DNA from: Bacillota bacterium | GTDB lineage: Bacteria; Bacillota; Sulfobacillia; Symbiobacteriales; ZC4RG38 | Direction of reading: 5' to 3' | Assembly: GCA_021890795.1 (NCBI GenBank) | Contig: JAKKUO010000016.1 | Coordinates: forward strand, 1-42,803 | DNA: 42,803 nt | Shown here: positions 23,408 through 30,743 of the stretch, one piece after another | How the letters are laid out: every line of letters starts with the position of its first letter | Numbering within the stretch: position 1 is the stretch's first letter | The notes under the pieces: model-generated | Seen by the model: the letters and a program-made list of their open reading frames with translations, nothing else | Databases searched by the model: none | What the model was told of the DNA's origin: nothing | Position numbers and translations under genes: made by a program

Positions 23408-25033
23408 CTAGAACCCCATGGCAAAGCCGTCGTCCCGGGGGTCGCTGCCGCCCTCCAGGACCCCCTGCTCCCAGTTCACCCGAATCACCTGGGCGGAGCC
23501 GCCGCTGGCCCAGGGGCCGATCACCTGGACCGGGTGCCCCCGGTCCCGGAGCCCCGTGACCACCTCCGGCGGGAAGCGGTCCTCGAGGAGCAGCGCCTCG
23601 GGCCGGTCGGACAGGGCGGGGTCGGTGGAGGGGCCGTGGGTCCACCGGGGCATCTCCACCGCCTGCTGGGGGTCCAGCCCCCAGTCCAGGAGGGCGACCA
23701 GCACCTGGAGGTTCCACTGGGGCTGGCCGTCGCCGCCGGGGGTGCCGCCCACCAGGTAGAGCCGGCCATCCCGGTGGACCAGGTAGGCGTTCAGGGTGTG
23801 CATGGTCCGCTTCCCCGGGGCGATGCCGTTGGGGTGGTCCGGGTCGATGACAAACCCCCGGCCCGCCCGGTTGTTGAGGAGGATCCCCGTGCCCGGCGCC
23901 ACCACCCCGGAGCCGAAGGCGTTGGAGAGGGAGTGGATGAGGGAGACGGCGTTGCCGTCCCGGTCGACGGCGCACAGGTAGGTGGTCTCCCCGTCCGCAT
24001 AGGGGTTGGGGGTGGGCCGGGCCCGGTCGGGGTCGATCTCCCGGCGCAGCTCCGCCGCGTGCTCGTCGGAGAGGAGCCAGTCCAGGGGGACGTCGACGAA
24101 GTTCGGGTCGCCCGCGTACCGGAGCCGGTCCCGGACCGCGAGCTTCTTGGCCTCGATCAGCAGGTGATGGGCCTGGGCGGAGGGGCCCATCGCCCGGAGG
24201 TCGTAGCCCTCGGCGATCTTCATCGCCTGGAGGTGGATCATCCCCTGGGAGGGCGGCCGGAACTGGAAGATCTCGTACTCCCGGTACCGGATCCGCAGGG
24301 GCTCATAGACGTCGCACCAGTACCGGGCCAGGTCCTCTGCCCCGAAGAGCCCCTCCCGCTCGGTCACCTGGGCGATGGCCGCGGCCAGTTCGCCCCGGTA
24401 GAAGGCCTCCGCCCCCTTGCGGGCCAGGATCCGGAGGGACCGGCCCAGGTCCGGCTGCCGCAAGATCTCCCCGGCCCGGGGCGGCCGGTTGCCGGGGAGG
24501 TAGATGGCCGCGGTCTCCGGGTACCGGGCCAGCTTCTCCCGGTGCTCGGCGAAGTGGGTGGCGGTGACCTGGTGGACCGGGTGGCCCTCCTCCGCGTACC
24601 GGATCGCCGGGGCGAGGATCTCCTCCCAGCCCCGGGTGCCGAACCGGCGCATCGCCTCCTCAAAGGCGGCCACCGCGCCCGGCACCGCTACCGAGAGGGG
24701 GCCCTCGGTGGGCATGAACTTCCGGTAACCCAGGCTGCGCAGGTAGTCCACCGTCGCCCGGGCGCCCACCGGGCCGCTGCCGCCGATGGCGGTCACCCGG
24801 CCGGCCCGGGCGTCGTGGATGAGGATGAAGGCGTCGCCGCCGGGGCCGCACATCATCGGCATCGTCACCCAGGTGACCGCGGCGGCGGTCAGGGCGGCGT
24901 CCACCGCGTTGCCGCCCTCCATCAGCACCCGGAGGCCGGCGGCGGTGGCCAGGGCGTGGCCGGTGGCCACCATGCCGGCGGTGCCCATGGCCAGGGTCCG
25001 GCCCGGGTGAAGAGCGTACGAAGCCATGGTCAT
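23408..25033 (-). CDS. Gamma-glutamyltransferase-family Ntn hydrolase, cytosolic
   Basis: A 541-residue member of the gamma-glutamyltransferase family. The autocleavage/catalytic threonine is in GETTYLCAVDRDGNAVSLI (about residues 345-363, cleavage before the first T of TTY). Other signatures are GGNAVDAALTAAAVTW (about 40), FRPPSQGMIHLQAMKI and the glycine-rich oxyanion stretch GGTPGGDGQPQWNLQVL. Secreted GGTs have a signal peptide; this one has none, so it should act on imported gamma-glutamyl compounds. Start ATG 25033 forms an ATGA overlap with the ChrA-like gene. It is last in an operon with a peptide importer. Glutathione, other gamma-glutamyl peptides or acylated beta-lactam-like amides are all possible substrates. 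Confidence 0.9.
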   Translation of the reverse strand: MTMASYALHPGRTLAMGTAGMVATGHALATAAGLRVLMEGGNAVDAALTAAAVTWVTMPMMCGPGGDAFILIHDARAGRVTAIGGSGPVGARATVDYLRSLGYRKFMPTEGPLSVAVPGAVAAFEEAMRRFGTRGWEEILAPAIRYAEEGHPVHQVTATHFAEHREKLARYPETAAIYLPGNRPPRAGEILRQPDLGRSLRILARKGAEAFYRGELAAAIAQVTEREGLFGAEDLARYWCDVYEPLRIRYREYEIFQFRPPSQGMIHLQAMKIAEGYDLRAMGPSAQAHHLLIEAKKLAVRDRLRYAGDPNFVDVPLDWLLSDEHAAELRREIDPDRARPTPNPYADGETTYLCAVDRDGNAVSLIHSLSNAFGSGVVAPGTGILLNNRAGRGFVIDPDHPNGIAPGKRTMHTLNAYLVHRDGRLYLVGGTPGGDGQPQWNLQVLVALLDWGLDPQQAVEMPRWTHGPSTDPALSDRPEALLLEDRFPPEVVTGLRDRGHPVQVIGPWASGGSAQVIRVNWEQGVLEGGSDPRDDGFAMGF

Positions 25034-25554
25034 CGCAGGAACAGACCTCCCAACACCATTGCGGCCAGTACCCCCCAGGAGGGGTGGATCCCGAGGTAGT
25101 TCACGGCCAGGAAAAAGCCCGCGGCCAGGGCAAAGCTCACCGCCCCCCGGCCGAAGGCGTGGGGGACGAAGTCCGCGGCCATCATCGCCAGCATGACGAA
25201 GACCACCGGCTGGACGCCCCGGATCATCCCCCGGACGAAGGGGTGGTCCTTGAACCGGGTCAGGGCCGCGCCCAGGGCAATGAGCATCACCGCGGTGGGG
25301 AGGGTGGTCGCGGCCAGGGCCACCAGGGCCCCGGCCCACCCGGCCACCTTGTAGCCCACGTAGGCCCCCAGCTTGGTGGCGATGGGGCCGGGCAGGGCGT
25401 TGCCCAGGGCCAGGGCCTGGCCGAACTCCTCCCGGGTCATCCAGCCGTAGTGGTCCACCACCTCGGCCTCGTAGAGGGGGACGATGCTGGGGCCGCCCCC
25501 GTAGCCCAGCATGTTGGCCCGGAAGAAGGCGAGGAAGAGCTGCCAAAGCTGCAC
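25030..25554 (-). CDS. Single-domain ChrA-family transporter
   Basis: A 174-residue membrane protein with about five or six helices and the CHR-domain hallmarks ANMLGYGGGPSIVPLYEAEVV (from about residue 13), GWMTREEFGQALALGNALPG and PIATKLGAYVGYKVAGWAG. Two-domain members export chromate. Single-domain ones usually come as an adjacent pair forming a heterodimer, but only one copy is present. GTG 25554 has AAGGAGG nine bases upstream. It sits between the peptide importer and the GGT gene, which suggests transport of an anion linked to that pathway (sulfate or an organic acid). That function is inference. Confidence 0.85.
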   Translation of the reverse strand: MQLWQLFLAFFRANMLGYGGGPSIVPLYEAEVVDHYGWMTREEFGQALALGNALPGPIATKLGAYVGYKVAGWAGALVALAATTLPTAVMLIALGAALTRFKDHPFVRGMIRGVQPVVFVMLAMMAADFVPHAFGRGAVSFALAAGFFLAVNYLGIHPSWGVLAAMVLGGLFLR

Positions 25555-25640
25555 GCAGAACAACCTCCTTGCTGCCGGGCACCCGTTGGGCCTCGGGCAG
25601 GACTCGGTGTGCGGATTCACTGCCCGGATTCGCCGCCGGA

Positions 25641-25704
25641 GGCCGCTACCCCTCGCCTCGGTCGCCCCCAAAGGCTGCCGCCCCTCGGCTCAGTCGCCCC
25701 GGAG
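25641..25704. repeat. 32-bp tandem duplication at the DppC-like gene end
   Basis: CCCCTCGCCTCGGTCGCCCC (25649-25668) and CCCCTCGGCTCAGTCGCCCC (25681-25700) differ at two bases. The repeated block extends outwards with a 32-base step (23 of 28 identical). The second copy holds the permease stop codon (25690-25692), so the first is a duplicate of the gene end lying downstream on the coding strand. Confidence 0.8.
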
Positions 25705-26529
25705 GCGCGGGTCGAGGGCGTCCCGGAGCCCGTCCCCCAGCATGTTGAAGCCCAGGACGGAAAGGAAGATGGCGAGGCCCGGCCAGATGGCCATCCACGG
25801 CGCCAGGGTGAGGAACCCCTGGGCGGCCCGGAGGTCCGAACCCCAACTGGGCTCCGGCGGCTGGGCGCCCAGCCCCAGGTAGCTGAGGCCGGCCTCGGCG
25901 ATGATCGCCGCGGCGACGGAGAGGGTGGTCTGGACGATGATGGGGCCGAGGGCGTTGGGCAGGACGTGGCGCAGGAGGATCCGGCCGTCGCCGGCGCCGA
26001 GGGACCGGGCCGCCTGGACGAACTCCCGGGAACGGACCTCCAGCACCGCGCTGCGGACGATCCGGATGAAACCCGGGGTAAACCCGATCCCGATGGCGAT
26101 CATCGCCTGGTTCAGCCCCTGGCCCAGGGCCGCGGTCACCGCCAGGGCCAGGATCAGGAAGGGGAAGGCCTGCAGGGCGTCGACCACCCGCATGATCACG
26201 TATTCATCCCAGAAGCCCCGGAAGTACCCGCTGACGAGGCCGATGGGCAGCCCCAGGGCCAGGGCGACGGCCACCGAGGTGACTCCGGCCCGGAGGGAGA
26301 GCCGGGCCCCGTAGAGGGTCCGGGCGAGCACGTCCCGGCCGAAGTTGTCGGTGCCCAGGGGGTGGGCCCGGCTGGGCGGCTGCATCACCGCGGCGTAGTC
26401 GTTCTCCAGCGGGTCGTAGGGGGTGAGCCAGGGGGCCAGGAGGGCGATCAGCACGAGGGCGGCCACCACCGCCAGGCCGAAGACCCCGGAGCGGCTCCGG
26501 CGAAAACGCCGCCAGCTCTCGGCCAGCAT
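25690..26529 (-). CDS. Peptide/nickel-type ABC transporter permease (DppC-like)
   Basis: A 279-residue permease. It has the N-terminal OppC-type segment (SGVFGLAVVAALVLIALLAP), HPLGTDNFGRDVLARTLYGAR (about residues 56-76), the coupling loop EFVQAARSLGAGDGRILLRH (about 177) and the C-terminal GDGLRDALDPRLRGD typical of DppC. It pairs with the upstream permease, whose stop overlaps this ATG as TGATG (26527-26531). No ATPase genes of the Dpp type are in the operon; they must be elsewhere. Confidence 0.93.
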   Translation of the reverse strand: MLAESWRRFRRSRSGVFGLAVVAALVLIALLAPWLTPYDPLENDYAAVMQPPSRAHPLGTDNFGRDVLARTLYGARLSLRAGVTSVAVALALGLPIGLVSGYFRGFWDEYVIMRVVDALQAFPFLILALAVTAALGQGLNQAMIAIGIGFTPGFIRIVRSAVLEVRSREFVQAARSLGAGDGRILLRHVLPNALGPIIVQTTLSVAAAIIAEAGLSYLGLGAQPPEPSWGSDLRAAQGFLTLAPWMAIWPGLAIFLSVLGFNMLGDGLRDALDPRLRGD

Positions 26530-27482
26530 CAGCTCTCACCTCCCAGGCCGATGCGGGGATCGAGGAGGGCGTAGAGCAGGTCCACCACCAGGTTGACGGC
26601 GATGACCATCAGGGCCACCACCAGGACGGACCCCTGCACCACCGTCAGGTCCCGGGTGAAGATGCCGTCGACGATGAGCCGCCCGAAGCCCGGGATGATG
26701 AAGATGGTCTCGGTGATCACCAGGCCCCCCAGCAGCCCCGCGACCTGCAGCCCGCTGGCGGTGACCACCGGGATCAGGGCGTTGCGGACCGCGTGCCGGA
26801 AGATCACCACCCGCTCCGCCAGCCCCTTGGCCCGGGCCGTCCGGATGAAGTCGGCCCGGAGCACCTCCAGGAGGCTCGAGCGCAGGAACCGGGCCACCAC
26901 CCCGGCCTCCCGGAGCCCGGTGGCCACCGCGGGCATCAGCATCGCCTTGAGGTTCTGGACCGGGTCCTCGGCGAAGGGCACGTAGCCCGAGGCGGGCAGC
27001 CACTGGAGCCGGACGGCGAAGAGGAGGATGAAGAGCATCCCCAGCCAGAAGTGAGGGACGGAGAGGCCGGCCAGGGCCAGGGCGGAGCAGAAGAAATCGG
27101 GCCACCGGCCCCGGCCGACGGCAGCGGCGATCCCCAGGGGGACGGCGATCAGGCTCGAGACCAGGAAGGTGAGGACCGCCAGTTCCAGGGTGGCCGGCAG
27201 GCGCTGGGCGATGAGGCGGGTGACCGGGGTCCCGTCCACCAGGGACTCCCCCAGATCCCCCCGCAGGGCAGCGCCGGCCCAGCTCAGGTACTGCTGGTGG
27301 AGGGGCCGGTTGAGCCCGAGCCGCTCCCGGAGGGCAGCCACCGCTTCGGGGGGCGCCTCAGGGCCGAGGATGGTGCGGGCGGGGTCCCCCGGCAGCACCC
27401 GCAGGAGGGCGAAGGTGATGACCGAGACCAGCAGGATCAGGGGGATGGTGAGCAAGAGGCGCCGGATGAGAAAGCGTGCCAT
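26529..27482 (-). CDS. Peptide/nickel-type ABC transporter permease (DppB-like)
   Basis: A 317-residue permease with the family start MARFLIRRLLLTIPLILLVS, the PGDPA loop (about residue 33) and LGLNRPLHQQYLSWAGAALR. The coupling region IRTARAKGLAERVVIFRHAV is at about 221 and the TLLYALLDPRI-like ending LLYALLDPRIGLG. ATG 27482 has GGAGG upstream; the frame continues into GC-rich spacer without a better start. A G-rich spacer of about 87 bases separates it from the binding-protein gene. Confidence 0.93.
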   Translation of the reverse strand: MARFLIRRLLLTIPLILLVSVITFALLRVLPGDPARTILGPEAPPEAVAALRERLGLNRPLHQQYLSWAGAALRGDLGESLVDGTPVTRLIAQRLPATLELAVLTFLVSSLIAVPLGIAAAVGRGRWPDFFCSALALAGLSVPHFWLGMLFILLFAVRLQWLPASGYVPFAEDPVQNLKAMLMPAVATGLREAGVVARFLRSSLLEVLRADFIRTARAKGLAERVVIFRHAVRNALIPVVTASGLQVAGLLGGLVITETIFIIPGFGRLIVDGIFTRDLTVVQGSVLVVALMVIAVNLVVDLLYALLDPRIGLGGES

Positions 27483-27501
27483 GGGGGGAGCCTCCCAGGA
27501 C

Positions 27502-27532
27502 GGGGGATAGGGGGATGGGATGAGGGGAGGGG
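27502..27532 (+). other. Putative G-quadruplex in the importer operon spacer
   Basis: Five G-runs of 3-5 bases lie within 31 bases on the plus strand (27502-27532), spaced by one to four bases. The plus strand is the template strand for this operon, so a quadruplex could slow polymerase between the binding-protein and permease genes. Confidence 0.5.
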
Positions 27533-27555
27533 CCGGGCCGGAACCGCCCGGCCCC
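27529..27555 (-). terminator. Intra-operon hairpin after the peptide-binding protein gene
   Basis: GGGGCCGGGC (27529-27538) pairs with GCCCGGCCCC (27546-27555), loop of seven. On the coding strand it lies 15 bases after the binding-protein stop. No T-run follows, so it probably stabilises or partly ends the upstream message, similar in placement to the hairpin at 2919-2950. Confidence 0.55.
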
Positions 27556-27569
27556 ATGCCGCCAGACTG

Positions 27570-29150
27570 CTAGCGCTTGGTCACGTTCTCCAGCCGGATC
27601 ATGCCGTCCGGGTGGTTCACCAGCCCCACCACGTTGTTCCGATAGGCCAGCTTGTTGGCCGGGTAGTAGAGGTAGACGTAGGGCACGTCCTCCCGCAGGA
27701 TCGCCATCACCTGCCGGAAGACCTCCTTCCGCTCCTCGCCGGTGACCACCCGGGAACGGTCCAGGAGCTGGTCCAGCTCCGGGTTGGAGTAGCCGGACTG
27801 GTTCACCCCGCCGTTCGTGTAGTGGAAGTCGTAGATGTTCTGGTCCGCCTCCGCCCGGCCGCTCCACCCCAGCAGGCCGGCCTGGTGCCGCAGGTTGTCC
27901 AGGTCGTCCAGCAGCTTGCCGAACTCCAGCTTCTGGATGTTCACCTGGATGCCGACCTCAGCCAGCATCGACTGGATGACCGTGGCCACCTGCTCGGGCT
28001 CCGGACCGGTGCCGATGGAGAGGGTGAAGGAGAAGCCGTCCGGCTTGCCGCCCCGGGCCAGGTACTCCCGGGCCTTGCTGAGGTCTCGCTTCGGGAGGTA
28101 GCCGTCGTGGTACGGGTCGGCGGGCGGGAAGGGGCTGCCCGCCGGGGTGGCGGCCTCGCCGAAGACGACCCGCACCAGGGTCTCCCGGTCGATGGCGGCG
28201 TCCACCGCCTTGCGCAGCCACTTGTTGTCGAAGGGCGGCTGGGTGACGTTCAGCCAGATGCCCATGTGGCCCAGGCCGGGGGTGACGCTGACGGTCAGAT
28301 TCGGGTTCTGCCGGAGTTGCGGCAGGAGCTTGTCGGGGATGGTCCGGGTCTCCAGGATGTCGACGGTGCCGCTCTGCAGGTTGGCCACCGCGACGTTCCC
28401 GTCGGTGATGACCTTGTAGACCACCTTGCTGGCCTTCGGCAGGCCTTCCTGCCAGTAGTCCTCGTTCCGCACCAGGGTGATGCTGTCGCCCTTGGTCCGG
28501 GACGCGAACTTGAAGGGTCCGGTGCCGACGGGGTGCTCCAGAAGGTCGCCGTACTGCTGCACCGCCGCCGGCGAGACCATCATGCCGGCCCGATCCGTCA
28601 GGATGCCCAGGAAGGGGGTGAAGGGGTTTTTGAGGTGGATCTCGACGGTGTAGGGGTCGACCACCCGGACCTCCTTCACCATGCTGATCTCGTTCCGGCG
28701 GGGGGAGTTGAGGGCCGGGTCGAGCATCCGGTCGAAGTTGAACTTGACGACCTCCGCGTTGAACTCGGTGCCGTCGTGGAACTTCACTCCCTGCCGGAGC
28801 TTGAAGGTGTAGACCGTGCCGTCCGGGGAGATCTGCCATTCGGTGGCCAGCTCCGGCACAACCTTCAAGTTCTCATCGAGGTCCACCAGCTTGTCGTAGA
28901 TGTTGTTCATGACGAGCCGGTCCACCGCCGCGGTGGAGAGGTGGGGGTCGAGCTTGGGCGGGTCGGCGCTCAGGGCCACCGTCAGGGTGACGTCCCCGGA
29001 GGCGGCAGGAGCCCCGGGGGCCTGGGCGCCCTGGCCCCCCGGGCCCGGCCCGGTGGACGTGGGGCCGGCGCTGCCGCCGCCGCAGCCGGCCAGGGCCAGG
29101 GCGAGGACCAGGCCGGCTGCCCAGAGGCCGCGGCGCTTCCAACGGAACAT
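27570..29150 (-). CDS. Peptide-type ABC transporter substrate-binding lipoprotein (DppA-like)
   Basis: A 526-residue family 5 solute-binding lipoprotein: lipobox ALAGC (about residues 19-23), a Gly/Pro/Ala linker, then LDPHLSTAAVDRLVMNNIYD, LATEWQISPDGTVYTFKLRQ GVKFHDGTEF (about 115-145), and GTGPFKFASRTKGDSITLVR. The end segment RNNVVGLVNHPDGMIRLENV is as usual. It should capture di- or oligopeptides or gamma-glutamyl peptides. ATG 29150 has GGGAGGGTGA 11 bases upstream with a closer GAGG. It is the first gene of the operon and sits behind a candidate GntR site. Confidence 0.93.
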   Translation of the reverse strand: MFRWKRRGLWAAGLVLALALAGCGGGSAGPTSTGPGPGGQGAQAPGAPAASGDVTLTVALSADPPKLDPHLSTAAVDRLVMNNIYDKLVDLDENLKVVPELATEWQISPDGTVYTFKLRQGVKFHDGTEFNAEVVKFNFDRMLDPALNSPRRNEISMVKEVRVVDPYTVEIHLKNPFTPFLGILTDRAGMMVSPAAVQQYGDLLEHPVGTGPFKFASRTKGDSITLVRNEDYWQEGLPKASKVVYKVITDGNVAVANLQSGTVDILETRTIPDKLLPQLRQNPNLTVSVTPGLGHMGIWLNVTQPPFDNKWLRKAVDAAIDRETLVRVVFGEAATPAGSPFPPADPYHDGYLPKRDLSKAREYLARGGKPDGFSFTLSIGTGPEPEQVATVIQSMLAEVGIQVNIQKLEFGKLLDDLDNLRHQAGLLGWSGRAEADQNIYDFHYTNGGVNQSGYSNPELDQLLDRSRVVTGEERKEVFRQVMAILREDVPYVYLYYPANKLAYRNNVVGLVNHPDGMIRLENVTKR

Positions 29151-29244
29151 GACCTCATCACCCTCCCGGGATGTTTCTGTGGCCGGAGTTGCGGGGGCTC
29201 CGGCCAGGCGCCGGAACGCCCCGAACTCCGGCCAGATGGACAGA

Positions 29245-29255
29245 TGGTAAGACCA
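29245..29255 (-). promoter_or_regulatory. Candidate FCD/GntR operator
   Basis: TGGTAAGACCA (29245-29255) is a TGGT-N3-ACCA palindrome, the consensus shape for FadR/FCD-type GntR regulators. It lies in the only AT-richer part of the 29151-29330 gap, between the importer operon and the GntR gene that encodes exactly this type of regulator. A TTGCCT element lies about 20 bases upstream on the minus strand, but the promoter call is weak. Confidence 0.6.
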
Positions 29256-29330
29256 CGTTTTCGATACTCGAAGGCAATTTCCTGCTGATTTCTTCTGGCT
29301 TTTGCGGTTTGCCGCGGTACTCTGGTCCCC

Positions 29331-30041
29331 TTACGGCGACCGCCAGCCCTGGGCGAAGGCCGCCTGCAGGTGCCGGGTGACCACCTCCAGGTGGCGGCGC
29401 ATCTCCCGGCGGGCACCGGCGGCGTCCCGGGCCTGGATCCGCTCGAAGATACGCCGGTGGGCGACCATGGACTCCTCTGCCGCGCCGGGAACCGCGGCGG
29501 TCCGCTCCCGGAGACGGCGGGTCAGGTCCGAGGTGGTCTCGTACATCCGGAGCAGCACCGAGTTGTGGGCCGCCCGGCCCAGGGCGCTGTGGAACTCCAG
29601 GTCCGCCTCCACGGTGCCGCTGCCGCGGTGGCAGGCCGCTTCGTATCGCTCCATGGCGGCCCGGATCGCCTCCAGCTCCTCCGGCGTGGCCCGCCGGGCG
29701 GCGAGGCCCGCCAGCTCCATCTCCAGGACGAGCCGCGCCTCCATCAGTTCCGCCAGGCTCTGCCAGTTGGCCAGGTCCACCAGGGCCGGGTCCAGGTATC
29801 CGGCGGTGGTGCGCTTGACGAAGGTCCCGGCCCCGGGCCGGACCTCGAGGAGCCCGAGGGCCACGAGGGATTGGATCGCCTCCCGCAGGGAGATCCGGCT
29901 GACCCCCAGCTGGCGCGCCAGTTCCCGCTCCGGCGGCAGCCGGTCACCGGGTTTGAGCTTGCCTGTGGCGATCTCGTTCCGGATCCGCTCCGCAATGGCA
30001 GCGCTGACGGTGACCTTGCGGATAGGGCCGAACAACCGCAT
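29331..30041 (-). CDS. GntR-family transcriptional regulator, FCD (FadR-type)
   Basis: A 236-residue regulator. A winged helix-turn-helix occupies residues about 10-75 (GDRLPPERELARQLGVSRIS, LREAIQSLVALGLLEVRPGAGTFV). The FCD ligand domain carries the metal-site residues in DLEFHSALGRAAHN and HRRIFERIQARDAAGA, with RRHLEVV at the end. Regulators of this type respond to carboxylic acids or amino-acid derivatives. It is the first gene upstream of the importer operon in the same direction and probably controls it through TGGTAAGACCA. The start is uncertain: ATG 30041 has GGGAGGG too close, and ATG 30050 has no site. Confidence 0.9.
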   Translation of the reverse strand: MRLFGPIRKVTVSAAIAERIRNEIATGKLKPGDRLPPERELARQLGVSRISLREAIQSLVALGLLEVRPGAGTFVKRTTAGYLDPALVDLANWQSLAELMEARLVLEMELAGLAARRATPEELEAIRAAMERYEAACHRGSGTVEADLEFHSALGRAAHNSVLLRMYETTSDLTRRLRERTAAVPGAAEESMVAHRRIFERIQARDAAGARREMRRHLEVVTRHLQAAFAQGWRSP

Positions 30042-30080
30042 CCCTCCCATCGGTGAGCCTGTGCCTGCCTTCTGACGCTC

Positions 30081-30096
30081 ATGCGGATGTCCGCAT
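30081..30096. promoter_or_regulatory. 16-base palindrome upstream of the GntR gene
   Basis: ATGCGGATGTCCGCAT is a perfect 7-2-7 inverted repeat, 40 bases before the GntR gene. It looks like a dimeric regulator site. It does not resemble the TGGT-N3-ACCA site, so another regulator may bind here. The rest of the 30097-30314 gap is GC-rich hairpin-forming sequence, then AT-richer DNA with inverted AAGGTG/CACCTT (30255-30260/30272-30277) before the next gene. Confidence 0.55.
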
Positions 30097-30314
30097 TCTT
30101 GGCCACCTCCCAAATTGGCGATCAAGGGGAAGATCCCTCCCCGGGGCCCCGGGTCCCGTTGGGGGGCGGGGTGCCGCGCCTGCGCCGGCGCCACCCCCGC
30201 CAGCCTGGGGCGGCGGCAACTACCCAAACCGAACCGCACATGGCATTCTAATAAAAGGTGAAAAACCATAACACCTTGACAGGGGCCCTGGCGGACGAGG
30301 GAGGTCGCGGCGAC

Positions 30315-30617
30315 ATGGCATCGGATCTGAAAGAGGCGCTGAAACGGTCCCGGCTGGAGCGGTCGGTTATCGTCGGCGAGTGGCGAGTGATCCGCAACGG
30401 GTTCTGGGACGATCCCCCCAATACCTACCGGCTCTACCGGCGGTCGGGGGCCGGCTGGCACCGGGTCCTCACTGTGGTGGTGGGGAGCCGGAAGGAGGCG
30501 GACCTCTCCGGGGCCGGACCCGAGGACCTGGAGGCGGTCCGGCAGGCCCTGGCCTTCTGGGGGATCCCGGGGGAGGTGCGGGTGCAGGACGGTAAGCTCG
30601 CCTTGAGCGGCGGCTAG
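30315..30617 (+). CDS. Small protein of unknown function
   Basis: A 100-residue soluble protein I do not recognise. It starts with a basic helix (SDLKEALKRSRLERS), then a beta-rich part (VIVGEWRVIRNGFW, TYRLYRRSGAGWHRVLTVVVG) and a helix-strand end. ATG 30315 has GGGAGGT nine bases upstream, so the gene is probably real; the frame upstream of it has no such site. It lies divergent to the GntR gene and 126 bases before the S9 peptidase gene. Confidence 0.65.
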   Translation: MASDLKEALKRSRLERSVIVGEWRVIRNGFWDDPPNTYRLYRRSGAGWHRVLTVVVGSRKEADLSGAGPEDLEAVRQALAFWGIPGEVRVQDGKLALSGG

Positions 30618-30648
30618 CCCGCCCGGCAGGGTCGGGGGCCAGCGGCCT

Positions 30649-30699
30649 CTGCTCAGCGGACGGGACAGGCGTCCTTCTGCTCCGGCGGATGGGACAGGC
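30649..30699 (+). repeat. 28-bp tandem duplication before the peptidase gene
   Basis: CTGCTCAGCGGACGGGACAG starts at 30649 and CTGCTCCGGCGGATGGGACA at 30677; the 22- and 23-base copies differ by one inserted base and two substitutions. They fill the spacer between the small unknown gene and the peptidase gene. Confidence 0.7.
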
Positions 30700-30743
30700 A
30701 GAAGACCAGGAGGACCAGCTCAGCCACGGGTGGAGGGGGTACC

